Assembly (NCBI GenBank): GCA_020633195.1
Contig: JACKEC010000031.1
Span: 62,001-126,000 of the forward strand
Length of the DNA: 64,000 nt
Direction of reading: 5' to 3'
Source: Sandaracinaceae bacterium
Lineage (GTDB): Bacteria; Myxococcota_A; Polyangia; Polyangiales; Sandaracinaceae
This document shows positions 24,120-32,185 of the stretch, piece after piece (position 1 is the first letter of the stretch; every line of letters starts with the position of its first letter). Below the pieces are notes generated by a model, which was not told the origin of the DNA, did not search any database, and saw only the letters and a list, made by a program, of their open reading frames with translations. The position numbers were made by a program, and so were the translations under genes.

Positions 24120-24745
24120 CAGGACCCCGGGGGCGCCGCGACCCAGCGCGCGACCTCGCGGATGGGGACGCGCTCGATCGGCAGCCCGTCCGTGCTGCTC
24201 CGCGGTCGATGCCGCAGCTCGCGCCGGTCGTAGACCGTGAGCTCCACCGGGTAGTCGAGGTCGAGCCGCAGGTGCAGGTACTCGACGAAGCCGGTGGGCC
24301 GTCGGATCAGCACGAGCTCGCGCTCGTACGGCACGCCCTCCGCGCGCAGGAGGTCCTCGGGCGCGTCCCTGTCGTCGGCGAAGAGCTGGATGTCGATGTC
24401 GCTCCCGGCGCGGATGTGTCCGGTCGCGACCGACCCGATGAGGCGCGGCTCGAACGGCGCGAGCCGCTCCATCACCTCGAGCGCGACGCGCCGCATGTCG
24501 TGCAGGCGATCGAGCCGGTGGTCGCCCTCGCGGAGCTCCGCGAGCTGCAGCAGCGCCGCCTGGATCTCGCCGTTGGAGGGCAGGTCGCGCGGCCGGAACC
24601 GCAGCCGCTTCTGGCCGCCCCGCCCGAACAGGCGCTTGGCCGCCATGCGCTTGGCCACGAAGTACTGGCCGACGGCCTCGTCGTACATGAGCCGCGCCGC
24701 CTCGACGGCGAGGTGGCGACGGATCTTGGAGGGGTCGCGCTTCAT
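24119..24745 (-). CDS. Pol-beta superfamily nucleotidyltransferase
   Basis: The 208-residue protein starts at the ATG at 24745, overlapping the stop of the HTH gene (atga). The catalytic core of Pol-beta-type nucleotidyltransferases is visible: GSVATG (104-109) followed by SDIDIQ with Asp116 and Asp118; a third acidic residue may be Glu168 in VELTVY. The N-terminal 100 residues are basic and helical (KRMAAKRLFGRGGQKRLRF), plausible for RNA or DNA binding. It could add nucleotides to RNA, or modify a protein or small molecule as MNT/AbiEii-type enzymes do. The adjacent HD protein resembles the HD half of CCA-adding enzymes, so the pair may form a split enzyme (inference). Confidence 0.82.
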   Translation of the reverse strand: MKRDPSKIRRHLAVEAARLMYDEAVGQYFVAKRMAAKRLFGRGGQKRLRFRPRDLPSNGEIQAALLQLAELREGDHRLDRLHDMRRVALEVMERLAPFEPRLIGSVATGHIRAGSDIDIQLFADDRDAPEDLLRAEGVPYERELVLIRRPTGFVEYLHLRLDLDYPVELTVYDRRELRHRPRSSTDGLPIERVPIREVARWVAAPPGS

Positions 24746-25095
24746 CGGCCGAGGCGCGGCGCGAGCCAGGCCGCGAGGCGCTTGAGCGCGCCGCCCACGT
24801 GGCGGCCGCGGCGGCGGACGCCGAAGATGTGCTTGTGCACGACTTGTTGTCGCACGCCGAGGGACCTGGCGATCTCCGACTGGCTGCGCCCCTCGAAGAA
24901 GTAGGCGGTCACGACGTCGCGCTGGCGATCCGTCAGGCAGGCGACCAACGCGTCGCGGACGAGCCGGGCGCGCGCGGGGTCGGGGCTCGACGGCGGCCAC
25001 CAGAGCAGCGCGTCCGGGTCGATGCGGTCGAGGTCGGCGAGCAGCAGCTCGCGGCGCTCGGTTCTCTCGGGCTCGCTCCGCGAGGTGTCAGACAT
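24742..25095 (-). CDS. Sigma-70 region 4-like helix-turn-helix protein
   Basis: A 117-residue protein with an acidic N-terminal half and a sigma region 4-type HTH at about residues 54-90 (LTDRQRDVV, EGRSQSEIARSLGV, QQVVHKHI), followed by an Arg-rich tail. There is no region 2, so it cannot be a complete sigma factor; it may be a DNA-binding regulator or an anchor for its operon partners. It overlaps the HD gene upstream by 8 nt and the nucleotidyltransferase downstream by 4 nt. Substitution of the recognition helix by QQVVHKHIFG rather than the usual T/S-V-K-S-R-L makes it divergent from canonical sigma factors. Confidence 0.8.
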   Translation of the reverse strand: MSDTSRSEPERTERRELLLADLDRIDPDALLWWPPSSPDPARARLVRDALVACLTDRQRDVVTAYFFEGRSQSEIARSLGVRQQVVHKHIFGVRRRGRHVGGALKRLAAWLAPRLGR

Positions 25096-25573
25096 CCTCC
25101 GTCACGCGCGAGGGGTCGAGCCACGCCTCGGCCACGCCGGGCTCGAGCAGCCACCCGAGGGCGCGCTCGATCGTGGGGACGTGCGCGTTCGGTCGACGAC
25201 CGCGGTCGTCGTAGTCGCGGAGCCGCTCGAGGTCGTCGAGCCACGGGTGGCCGGCGTACGCGCGGCGGGCCCCGGGCGCGTCGCGCAGCAGGTCCATGTG
25301 CCGCGCCACGAGGAAGCAGGTGCGCTCGTCGGCGAGCCCCGTCAGCAGGTCGGCGCCGACCGCCTCGTGCGGGCCGTCCGCCGACGCCTTGCCGAGGTCG
25401 TGGAAGAGCGCGGCCGCGACGAGGTGGGGCGGCTCACCGGCGCTCGCGGCGAGGTCGAAGGTCTGGAGCGCGTGGAACAGCGCGTCGCCTTCAGGGTGGT
25501 AGCGGGGGTTCTGGCGGACGCGCGCGAGCGGCAGCATCGCCTCGAGGAGCTGGTCGAAGAGGTCGTCGTACAT
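25088..25573 (-). CDS. HD-domain phosphohydrolase
   Basis: The 161-residue protein starts at the ATG at 25573 and is first in the overlapping operon. The HD superfamily metal site is present: His34 (LFHAL), His58-Asp59 in ALFHDLGK, His69 (GPHEAVGADL) and ARHMD downstream. This H...HDxGK...HE pattern resembles the HD domain of bacterial tRNA nucleotidyltransferases, which removes phosphates or 2',3'-cyclic ends. It probably hydrolyses a phosphoester in RNA or a nucleotide. Its neighbours suggest it works with the Pol-beta nucleotidyltransferase (inference). Confidence 0.85.
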   Translation of the reverse strand: MYDDLFDQLLEAMLPLARVRQNPRYHPEGDALFHALQTFDLAASAGEPPHLVAAALFHDLGKASADGPHEAVGADLLTGLADERTCFLVARHMDLLRDAPGARRAYAGHPWLDDLERLRDYDDRGRRPNAHVPTIERALGWLLEPGVAEAWLDPSRVTEDV

Positions 25574-25661
25574 GCAGCGGGCCTGCGAGCGCGGCGTGGG
25601 TGAAGAGAGCTCGCCGCTCGGCCCTCACCCATCATGCACCGCTACACCCACCCGCGCCCGT

Positions 25662-27119
25662 TCACTCTCCCCGGATCAGCTTCAGGAGGTCGTCGCGCAG
25701 GACCCCGCGGGAGGGCTCGTGGAGGTACATCATGTGGCCCGCCTCGTAGAACGTCTCCGCGACGTGGGCCCGGATCGACGGCTCGCGCCCGAGGTGCCGC
25801 GCGGTGTGGACCGACGCGAAGTACGGCGTCGCGAGGTCGTAGTAGCCGCTCGCGAAGAGCACGCGCAGGTGCGGGTTGTGGACCATCGCGCGGCGCAGGT
25901 CGGCCGCGGCGTTGATGAACCCGTGGCGCTTCGCCTCGTCGTCGGTCCACTTCCAGCCCTCGTTGACCGAGAAGCTCAGCACCTCGTAGCGGCGCTCCTC
26001 CTCGTAGCCGAGCTCGCGGCAGAGGTAGTCCTGGATCGCCGTCGTGTACGGGCCGTAGGGGTAGTAGAGCGAGGGGTCCTCCTCGCCCGGGTCGTCCGAG
26101 TCCTCGGCGAGGAAGCCCGTGAAGCGCGAGTCGAGGCGCCCCACGATCCGCCCCTCGTCGCGCAGCAGCTCGCGGCAGAAGCGGCCGAGCCCGACGCGCA
26201 GCTCGTGCTGGCGCCACACCCGCGGATCGAGCCCCGTCATCGAGCCGAGCGTCTCGGCGAGCGCGTCGCGGCGCTCGACGGGCAGCGCCGCGCCGAGCAT
26301 CAGCGCGGGCGCGTACTCCTCGATCGCGAAGCGCTCGACCTCGCGCAGGAACGCGGCGCGGTCCTTCGGCGGTCGCACGAGCCGGTCGTGGTAGGCGGCG
26401 GTCGCCGCGTAGCCCGGCAGGTAGAGGACGTAGGGCAGGTCGTTGCCCGTCTCGAACACGAGGGTCTGGAACATCAGCGCGGCCGACACGAGGACGACGC
26501 CGTTGACCATCATCCCCTCGGTCGCGAGGTGCGCGGCGAGGCTCGCGGCGCGCGTGGCGCCATAGCTCTCGCCCGCGAGGAAGCGCGGCGACGCCCAGCG
26601 GCCGTTGCGGCTCGTCCAGCGCTGGATCACCTCGGCGACGGACGCCACGTCCTCCTTGACCCCGTGGAACTCGGAGGCCTCGACATCACCGAGGACCCGG
26701 CTCCAGCCCGTCCCCACCGGGTCGATGAAGACGAGGTCGGTCACGTCGAGGATGGAGTGCTCGTTGTCGACGAGGCGGTTCGGCGGAGGCGGCGTGGCGT
26801 CGGCGTCGGACGCCTCCACGCGGCGCGGCCCGAGCGCGCCGAGGTGCAGCCACACCGACGCCGAGCCAGGCCCGCCGTTGAACGCGAACGTCACCGGGCG
26901 GACCGTCGGGTCGGGCACGTCGCGCGTGTACGCGACGTAGAAGACCTCCGCGCGGGGCTCGTCCTTGTCGTCCTTGAGGAACAGCGTCCCCGCCGTCGCG
27001 GTGTAGCGGACCACCTCCCCGGCGATCTCGATCGAGCGCTGGCTCTTCACCGTGCGCTCGACCGGGCGAGGCTTGTCCTTCTTCTCCGTGGTCTCGGCGT
27101 CCGCCGACGTGCTCGACAT
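25662..27119 (-). CDS. Serine carboxypeptidase-like (peptidase S10) protein
   Basis: The 485-residue product shows the S10 alpha/beta-hydrolase pattern: FNGGPGSAS (oxyanion region, about residues 79-87), DPVGTGWS (about 136-143), the nucleophile in AGESYG (Ser185), FASGYYDLATP (catalytic Asp) and EAGHMMY (catalytic His). The triad is complete. Eukaryotic S10 enzymes are lysosomal or vacuolar; bacterial homologues are often secreted, but here I see no signal peptide: the N-terminus is Ser/Thr/Lys-rich, which would mean a cytoplasmic enzyme or export by another route. It is divergent from the MopE-motif lipoprotein and stands alone on its strand. Confidence 0.88.
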   Translation of the reverse strand: MSSTSADAETTEKKDKPRPVERTVKSQRSIEIAGEVVRYTATAGTLFLKDDKDEPRAEVFYVAYTRDVPDPTVRPVTFAFNGGPGSASVWLHLGALGPRRVEASDADATPPPPNRLVDNEHSILDVTDLVFIDPVGTGWSRVLGDVEASEFHGVKEDVASVAEVIQRWTSRNGRWASPRFLAGESYGATRAASLAAHLATEGMMVNGVVLVSAALMFQTLVFETGNDLPYVLYLPGYAATAAYHDRLVRPPKDRAAFLREVERFAIEEYAPALMLGAALPVERRDALAETLGSMTGLDPRVWRQHELRVGLGRFCRELLRDEGRIVGRLDSRFTGFLAEDSDDPGEEDPSLYYPYGPYTTAIQDYLCRELGYEEERRYEVLSFSVNEGWKWTDDEAKRHGFINAAADLRRAMVHNPHLRVLFASGYYDLATPYFASVHTARHLGREPSIRAHVAETFYEAGHMMYLHEPSRGVLRDDLLKLIRGE

Positions 27120-27177
27120 CGAGCCGAGCTACCAGTCAATCGAGCCGCAGCGCAACCCCCGTGCTAATCGTGGGCCC

Positions 27178-27738
27178 ATGAAGCGGCGCATCGGACTCTT
27201 CGCCCTGCTCGCGCTCGGCTGCGGCGCCTCGACCCCGATCGAGCGCGACGTCGCGCCCGCCCCCGGGCCCGCGACGCTCGACGTCTCGGAGGCGACGCCG
27301 GCCGACGGCGTCACCGTCATGCCGTCGGTGTGCTTCGAGCAGGAGCGCTGCGACGCGCTCGACAGCGACTGCGACGGTCACGTCGACGAGGGGTGCCCGA
27401 GCGTCGCGAGCGGCGAGCTCGAGATCGGGCTCGCGTGGAACGACGACTCGAGCCTGACCATCGCCCTCGAGCCCACCTCGGTCGAGCTCGCGGGCGACGA
27501 CCCCGAGGTCGACTGCGGCGACGCGATGCAGCCTCGGCGCGCGCGCTGGAGTGTCCCCGCGCTCGCGCCCGGCGACTACCGGATCCGCGTCGCGCGCACC
27601 GACGCGTGCGAGGCCGCGGAGCACACGCAGGCCAGCGTCGCGGTCGCCGTCCGCGGCCGCCTCGCCGGGACCTACAACGTGACCGTCGGCGCCGAGCCGG
27701 CCGACGTCGTCTCGTTCTCGGTCACCGAAGCGCGGTAG
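27178..27738 (+). CDS. Lipoprotein with MopE-type putative metal-binding motif
   Basis: A 186-residue lipoprotein (RRIGLFALLALGC, weak lipobox) starting at ATG 27178; the frame extends upstream but without a signal. Residues about 57-72 read CDALDSDCDGHVDEGC, the D-x-D-C-D-G-x2-D-E-G-C pattern annotated as a putative metal-binding motif (MopE family) and frequent in myxobacterial surface proteins. The rest is beta-rich with one more Cys pair (about 122 and 144) and reads like a single Ig-like sandwich. The last 17 nt overlap the 3' end of the convergent VHL-domain gene. Role unknown; periplasmic or surface location inferred. Confidence 0.75.
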   Translation: MKRRIGLFALLALGCGASTPIERDVAPAPGPATLDVSEATPADGVTVMPSVCFEQERCDALDSDCDGHVDEGCPSVASGELEIGLAWNDDSSLTIALEPTSVELAGDDPEVDCGDAMQPRRARWSVPALAPGDYRIRVARTDACEAAEHTQASVAVAVRGRLAGTYNVTVGAEPADVVSFSVTEAR

Positions 27739-28126
27739 CGCCGAGCCGCGCCTGACCCGCGCGGACGTAGCCCTGCCAGACGACCTCTTCGTCGTCGCGC
27801 AGCCGCCAGAGGTGCCCGGTATGGGTCGAGACGCGGTGCTCGCCGCCGGCGACGATCGTGACCTCGTCGTGCGCTCGCCCGTCGTAGCCGACGAACACGA
27901 GCGTGACGGTGCGCTCGCCGTCGTTGACGAACACCGCCTCGATGGGCTCCCCGCCGTGCAGCGATCGCCACGGGATGTCCGCCTGCGGCGGCAGGCCCGC
28001 CATCTCCGCCACGGCGCTCGCGAGGCCGGCGCGCGCGCGCTCGAGCGACTCCTCGAGCCGCTCACCCTTGCGCTCGAGGAGCTCGACGCGGACCAACAGC
28101 GCGGCGATGTCGTCGCGGTACGGCAT
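27722..28126 (-). CDS. Coiled-coil plus pVHL beta-domain-like protein
   Basis: The 134-residue protein has an N-terminal coiled coil (about residues 5-42; VRVELLERKGERLEESLERAR) and a C-terminal domain (about 50-125) that follows the human von Hippel-Lindau beta domain in order: EAVFVNDGERTVTLVFV, YDGRAHDEVTI, then HTGHLWRLRD matching the GHLWLFRD segment of pVHL. In eukaryotes this domain binds hydroxylated proline; bacterial copies are uncharacterised. Start ATG 28126 overlaps the TGA of the GGDEF gene (tgatg), so the two proteins are made together. The hydroxyproline-contacting residues cannot be checked without a structural alignment. Confidence 0.7.
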   Translation of the reverse strand: MPYRDDIAALLVRVELLERKGERLEESLERARAGLASAVAEMAGLPPQADIPWRSLHGGEPIEAVFVNDGERTVTLVFVGYDGRAHDEVTIVAGGEHRVSTHTGHLWRLRDDEEVVWQGYVRAGQARLGATALR

Positions 28127-29265
28127 CAGGCCAGGACGATCCGATGCTTGCCCTCGCGTTTGGCGCGGAGCAGCGCGTCGTCCGCGGCGCGCAGCAGCGA
28201 GGTGGCGTCGTGGGTCCCCCCCGCCACGGCGCCGCCCATCGAGCAGCGGATGCTCAGCGAGGTGCCCCCCGCCGCGTCGAAGGGCGCGTCGGTCATCGCG
28301 CGGAACACGCGCGCCGCCGCGCTCTCGAGCTGGCCGCGGTCCACCCCCGCGAGCAGGATCGCGAGCTCCTCGCCGCCATAGCGGAAGCCCTCGTTGGGCC
28401 GCAGCGTCGCGAGGAGCCGGCGGCCGACCTCGCGCAGCACCGCGTCGCCGACCGGGTGGCCGTAGGTGTCGTTGAGGCGCTTGAAGTCGTCGAGGTCGAT
28501 CATCAGCAGCCCGACCGACGCGCCGCCGCCCCCGGCGACGTCGACGAGCTGCTCGAGGCGCTCGTCGAAGCTGCGCCGCGTGCCCAGGCCGGTGAGCGCG
28601 TCGGTCCGCGCCTCCGCCGCGAGCGCTTCGAAGCGCTCCGCGTTCTCGACCGCGCGGCCCGCGTGATCCGCGAGCAGATCGAACACGAGCCGCGTCTCCG
28701 CGTCCGGCGCCGCGCCGCGGAAGCGCCGATCCGCGACGAGCACCCCGCGCACGCGCTTCTCGCCCCGGAGCGGCGCCGCGAGCAGCGTGCCGAGGTCGAA
28801 GAGGCCGCCGTCCGCGCCGCGCCCGTAGACGAGGTGGCCCTCGCGGAACGCGAGCGCGAGCGGCGAGTCGCCGTCCGCCTCGACGCGCGCCGAGCGCACG
28901 ACCCGATCGAAGGACCCGGGCCGCTTGCGCAGCGCGAGCCCCGACTCGTAGAGCGTCTGGAGATCGGGCTGGTCCTGCTCGATCGAGCGCCACACCCGAT
29001 CCGCCTCGGCCTCGTCGAGCGGCCCGACGCCCGCGGCGCCGACGAGGGCGCCCCCGCGGTCGAGGAAGATCGCCGCGCGGTGCATGCTGAGCCCGATCCC
29101 CGCGGTGACCCCGGTCAGCAGCGCGTAGAGGGTCGGCTCGAGCTCCTGCGCCGAGCGGACCAGCGTGGAGATCTCGTGGAGCACGCGGATCGCGTGGCGG
29201 AGCGCGGCGACCTCGGCGCGCAGCTGCGCGGCCTCGTCGTCGTCACCCGCGGGGGTCCCCACCAC
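28126..29265 (-). CDS. GAF-GGDEF diguanylate cyclase
   Basis: About 379 residues from the first of two GTG codons (29265, 29262) right after the NagZ stop. A short helix leads to a GAF domain (about 35-205), then a GGDEF domain (about 218-379) with DALTGLGTRRSF, LLMIDLDDFKRLND, GHPVGDAVLREV and the active-site loop YGGEEL (296-301). The intact GGEEL predicts c-di-GMP synthesis. The inhibitory RxxD site is absent: the position reads RPNE. The GAF domain presumably gates activity by an unknown ligand. It is coupled to the VHL-domain protein downstream and lies 4 nt from NagZ. Confidence 0.88.
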   Translation of the reverse strand: MVGTPAGDDDEAAQLRAEVAALRHAIRVLHEISTLVRSAQELEPTLYALLTGVTAGIGLSMHRAAIFLDRGGALVGAAGVGPLDEAEADRVWRSIEQDQPDLQTLYESGLALRKRPGSFDRVVRSARVEADGDSPLALAFREGHLVYGRGADGGLFDLGTLLAAPLRGEKRVRGVLVADRRFRGAAPDAETRLVFDLLADHAGRAVENAERFEALAAEARTDALTGLGTRRSFDERLEQLVDVAGGGGASVGLLMIDLDDFKRLNDTYGHPVGDAVLREVGRRLLATLRPNEGFRYGGEELAILLAGVDRGQLESAAARVFRAMTDAPFDAAGGTSLSIRCSMGGAVAGGTHDATSLLRAADDALLRAKREGKHRIVLA

Positions 29266-29269
29266 CCGA

Positions 29270-30328
29270 TCACGATAGCGCGATCCGCACCTGCTCCGCT
29301 TCGTCGTCCTCGAACGCTCGGCGCATCCCGTCGAGGTCCGCGGGCGCGCACGCCAGGCCGTCGCGGACGGCGCCCACCCGCCGCGCCGCCGCGTCGAGCC
29401 GCGCCGCGAACGCGCCGTCGCGAGCGGCCTCCGCGGCGAGCGCCGCGCGCGCCTCCTCGAGCAGCTCCACCGTCGCGCAGATGAGGAGCAGGTCACAGCC
29501 GGCGCGGATGGCCTCGACGGCGGCGCGGCCGGTGGACCAGTGATCCGCGATCGCCTTCATCTCGAGGTCGTCGCTGACCACGAGCCCGTCGTAGCCGAGC
29601 TGCTCGCGGAGCAGCCCCGTGACGACCGCCCGCGAGAGCGTCGCCGGTCGATCGGGGTCGAGCGCGCGGAAGACGATGTGGGCCGTCATCACCGACCCGA
29701 CCTCGCCCGCCGCAGCGCGGAACGGCACCAGCTCGACCGCCTCGAGCCGGTCCATCGCGTGAGGCAGCGCGGGCAGCGCGAAGTGGCTGTCGTCGACGGT
29801 GTCGCCGTGCCCGGGGAAGTGCTTGCCGCACGCGAGCAGGCCCGCGTCGCGCAGGCCGCGGGCGAACGCCACGCCGTGGCGCGCCACGAGCTCCGGATCG
29901 GCCCCGAAGCTCCGGTCCCCGATCACGGGGTTGTCGGGGTTGGTGTCGACGTCGAGCACGGGCGCGAAGTCCACGTTGAACCCGATCGCGCCGAGCTGAC
30001 GTCCCAGAACGCGAGCTGCACGTCGGGTCAGGTCGACGTCGTCGAGGACGCCGAGCCGGCGCATCGGAGGCAGCTCGAGGACGGGGGCGCGGAGCCGCTG
30101 CACCCGGCCCCCCTCCTGATCCACCGCGACGAGCGGGGTGCGGCGCGCCGCCCGGGCCAGCGCGCGGATCTGCTCCGCGGCGCCCGCGGGCCCGTCGGCG
30201 AGGTTCCGCTTGAAGAGGATGACGCCGGCGAGGGCGTCCTCGGCCAGAGACTCGAGGATGGACGCCGGGGGGTCGCCCGCGGGATAACCCGCGAGCAAGA
30301 CCTGCCCGGCCGCGGCGGGGTCGCTCAT
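29270..30328 (-). CDS. nagZ: Beta-N-acetylhexosaminidase (GH3, NagZ)
   Basis: The 352-residue product has the NagZ hallmarks: AVDQEGGRVQRL, FAPVLDVDTNPDNPVIGDRSFG, the GH3 beta-N-acetylglucosaminidase motif KHFPGHGDT with the catalytic His on its loop, and the nucleophile Asp in VSDDLEMKAI. It releases N-acetylglucosamine from anhydro-muropeptides during peptidoglycan recycling in the cytoplasm; no signal peptide is present. Start: ATG 30328 (MSDPAAAG); another ATG at 30337 would add three residues. It heads an operon with the GAF-GGDEF and VHL-domain genes and is divergent from pcnB. Confidence 0.93.
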   Translation of the reverse strand: MSDPAAAGQVLLAGYPAGDPPASILESLAEDALAGVILFKRNLADGPAGAAEQIRALARAARRTPLVAVDQEGGRVQRLRAPVLELPPMRRLGVLDDVDLTRRAARVLGRQLGAIGFNVDFAPVLDVDTNPDNPVIGDRSFGADPELVARHGVAFARGLRDAGLLACGKHFPGHGDTVDDSHFALPALPHAMDRLEAVELVPFRAAAGEVGSVMTAHIVFRALDPDRPATLSRAVVTGLLREQLGYDGLVVSDDLEMKAIADHWSTGRAAVEAIRAGCDLLLICATVELLEEARAALAAEAARDGAFAARLDAAARRVGAVRDGLACAPADLDGMRRAFEDDEAEQVRIALS

Positions 30329-30411
30329 GCACGGCATCCTACGCCGTGCTACACGGAATCCGAATCCGGGGTGGCGGCCCCCCACGGCGCGTTCGCTCGG
30401 CAAATACCCTC

Positions 30412-31668
30412 ATGGCCTCCGCCACACCCCCTCCCGAAGCGCTCTTCCCCGACGCCCCCGAGCCTGCCGTCTACGACGCGGACGTTCGCCCGGACGACGT
30501 CGACCCCGACGCGCTCAAGGTGATCCGGCGGCTCCGTCGCAGCGGCTATCAGGCCTACCTCGTCGGCGGCGGCGTCCGGGACCTGCTCCTGAACGCGAAG
30601 CCCAAAGACTTCGACATCGCCACGAGCGCGCGGCCCAACGAGGTCCGCTCCCTGTTCCGCAACTGCCGGATCATCGGGCGGCGGTTCCGCCTCGCGCACA
30701 TCCTGTTCGGCGGCGGGAAGATCATCGAGACGGCCACGTTCCGCCGCGACCCGAGCGCGGACGACGACGACGACGACGCGCGGCGCCGCGAGGACGTCGA
30801 CCTGCTGATCCGTCACGACAACGTCTTCGGCGAGCCCTGGGAAGACGCGATGCGGCGCGACTTCACCATCAACGGGCTCTTCTACGACAGCGAGGCGAAC
30901 ACGGTCATCGACTACGTCGGCGGGATGCCCGACATCCGCGGCCGCGTCGTCCGCACGATCGGGCAGCCCGACGTCCGCTTCCGCGAGGACCCGGTCCGGA
31001 TCCTCCGCGCCATCAAGTTCAGCGCGCGCCTCGACCTCGGGATCGACCCGCCGGTCTACGACGCGATGGTCGCGCAGCGCGACGAGCTCGCGCGCGCGGC
31101 GCGCCCGCGGCTCCTCGAGGAGATCCTCCGGCTGCTCCGCGGCGGCGCCGCGCACCGCAGCTTCTGGCTGATGTGGGAGACCGGCGCGCTCGGCGTGTTG
31201 CTGCCGCAAGTCGCCATGCACCTCGACGACGGATCGCCGGACTCGCGGCGCCTCTGGGGTCGGCTCGACGCGATCGACACGCTGCGGCGCGCGGGCTCGC
31301 TGCCGACCGACGCGGTGCTCTTCTCGGCGCTGCTGCTCGGCCCGATCGAGGAAGCGGTCGATGGCGTGCCCGACGCGACGCGCGCCTACGAGGCCTTGAT
31401 GCAGGACGTGGTCGAGACCCTCGCGGTCCCGCGCCGGCTCAAGGAGCGCGTGCGCACGCTGGTGCAGGCGCAGCGCCGGATGCGCGCCGGCAAGATGGGC
31501 GCGCTGCCGCGGCGCGAGTACTTCGACGAGGCGTCCACGCTCCTCAGCCTCGAGAGCCACGCGCGCGGCGAGCGGATCCCCGACTGGCTCGGCGAGGAGA
31601 CCGACGACGACACCGCGCCGCGCCCTCGGACGCGCCGCCGTCGGCGCCGTCGTCGCGCGCCCGAGTGA
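30412..31668 (+). CDS. pcnB: Poly(A) polymerase / tRNA nucleotidyltransferase family (PcnB)
   Basis: The 418-residue protein carries the class II nucleotidyltransferase core: YLVGGGVRDLLL (49-60), KDFDIATSA (65-73) with the catalytic Asp pair, RDFTINGLFYD (149-159) and VRFREDPVRILRAIKF. The Arg-rich C-terminal tail (PRTRRRRRRRRAPE) matches PcnB rather than CCA-adding enzymes and would bind RNA. No HD domain follows. It adds 3' poly(A) tails that promote RNA decay. Residues 115-122 hold an unusual run of seven Asp in an insertion. ATG 30412 was chosen because the frame upstream has no ribosome site and runs into the divergent nagZ promoter. Confidence 0.9.
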   Translation: MASATPPPEALFPDAPEPAVYDADVRPDDVDPDALKVIRRLRRSGYQAYLVGGGVRDLLLNAKPKDFDIATSARPNEVRSLFRNCRIIGRRFRLAHILFGGGKIIETATFRRDPSADDDDDDARRREDVDLLIRHDNVFGEPWEDAMRRDFTINGLFYDSEANTVIDYVGGMPDIRGRVVRTIGQPDVRFREDPVRILRAIKFSARLDLGIDPPVYDAMVAQRDELARAARPRLLEEILRLLRGGAAHRSFWLMWETGALGVLLPQVAMHLDDGSPDSRRLWGRLDAIDTLRRAGSLPTDAVLFSALLLGPIEEAVDGVPDATRAYEALMQDVVETLAVPRRLKERVRTLVQAQRRMRAGKMGALPRREYFDEASTLLSLESHARGERIPDWLGEETDDDTAPRPRTRRRRRRRRAPE

Positions 31669-31708
31669 TCCGATCCGGGCGCGGGCTCGTAGGACCTGCA
31701 TACCCGCC

Positions 31709-32152
31709 GTGCCCGACTCGCCCACACGCATGTTCCGACGCCAGCACCGCGAGCTGCAGAAGCTCGCGCACGAGCTGTCCAAGGCCGCGATGACGACGCA
31801 CTACGACGCGGAGCGGATCCTCGTCAGCCTGCGTCGCTTCATCGGCAAGCTGCGCGTCCACGCGGCGATGGAGACCGAGGCGCTCTACCCGACGCTGCTG
31901 CACCACGAAGACGGATCCGTGCGCCAGCGCGCCGAGTCCCTGCACCAGGAGCTCGGGCCGCTCTACGGCCTGATGGAGGAGTTCGTCGCGCGGTGGAGCT
32001 CGGCCGAGGAGATCGACGCGCGCCGGATCCGCTTCCGCATCGAGCTCGCGCGCGTCCTCGGCAAGCTCGCCTGGCGGATGATGAAAGAGAACCGCGAGCT
32101 CTACCCGATGGCCGACGCCGAGATCCGGCGCGCCGACTCGACCTTCGCCTGA
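31709..32152 (+). CDS. Hemerythrin HHE-like domain protein
   Basis: The 147-residue all-helical protein starts with GTG at 31709. It follows the HHE pattern in part: His13 (RRQHREL), His51-x3-Glu55 (VHAAMETEALYP), His79 (LHQELG) and KENRELYPMAD near the end (126-136). Where relatives have His three residues before KEN, this protein has Arg123, so the di-iron site may be incomplete. Possible roles are oxygen or NO sensing or iron binding, or a purely structural bundle if iron is lost (inference). The next gene is a stand-alone receiver 33 nt downstream. Confidence 0.75.
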   Translation: MPDSPTRMFRRQHRELQKLAHELSKAAMTTHYDAERILVSLRRFIGKLRVHAAMETEALYPTLLHHEDGSVRQRAESLHQELGPLYGLMEEFVARWSSAEEIDARRIRFRIELARVLGKLAWRMMKENRELYPMADAEIRRADSTFA

Positions 32153-32185
32153 GCGGTTGGCGATGGGTTAAGCTCCCCGCCGCTC

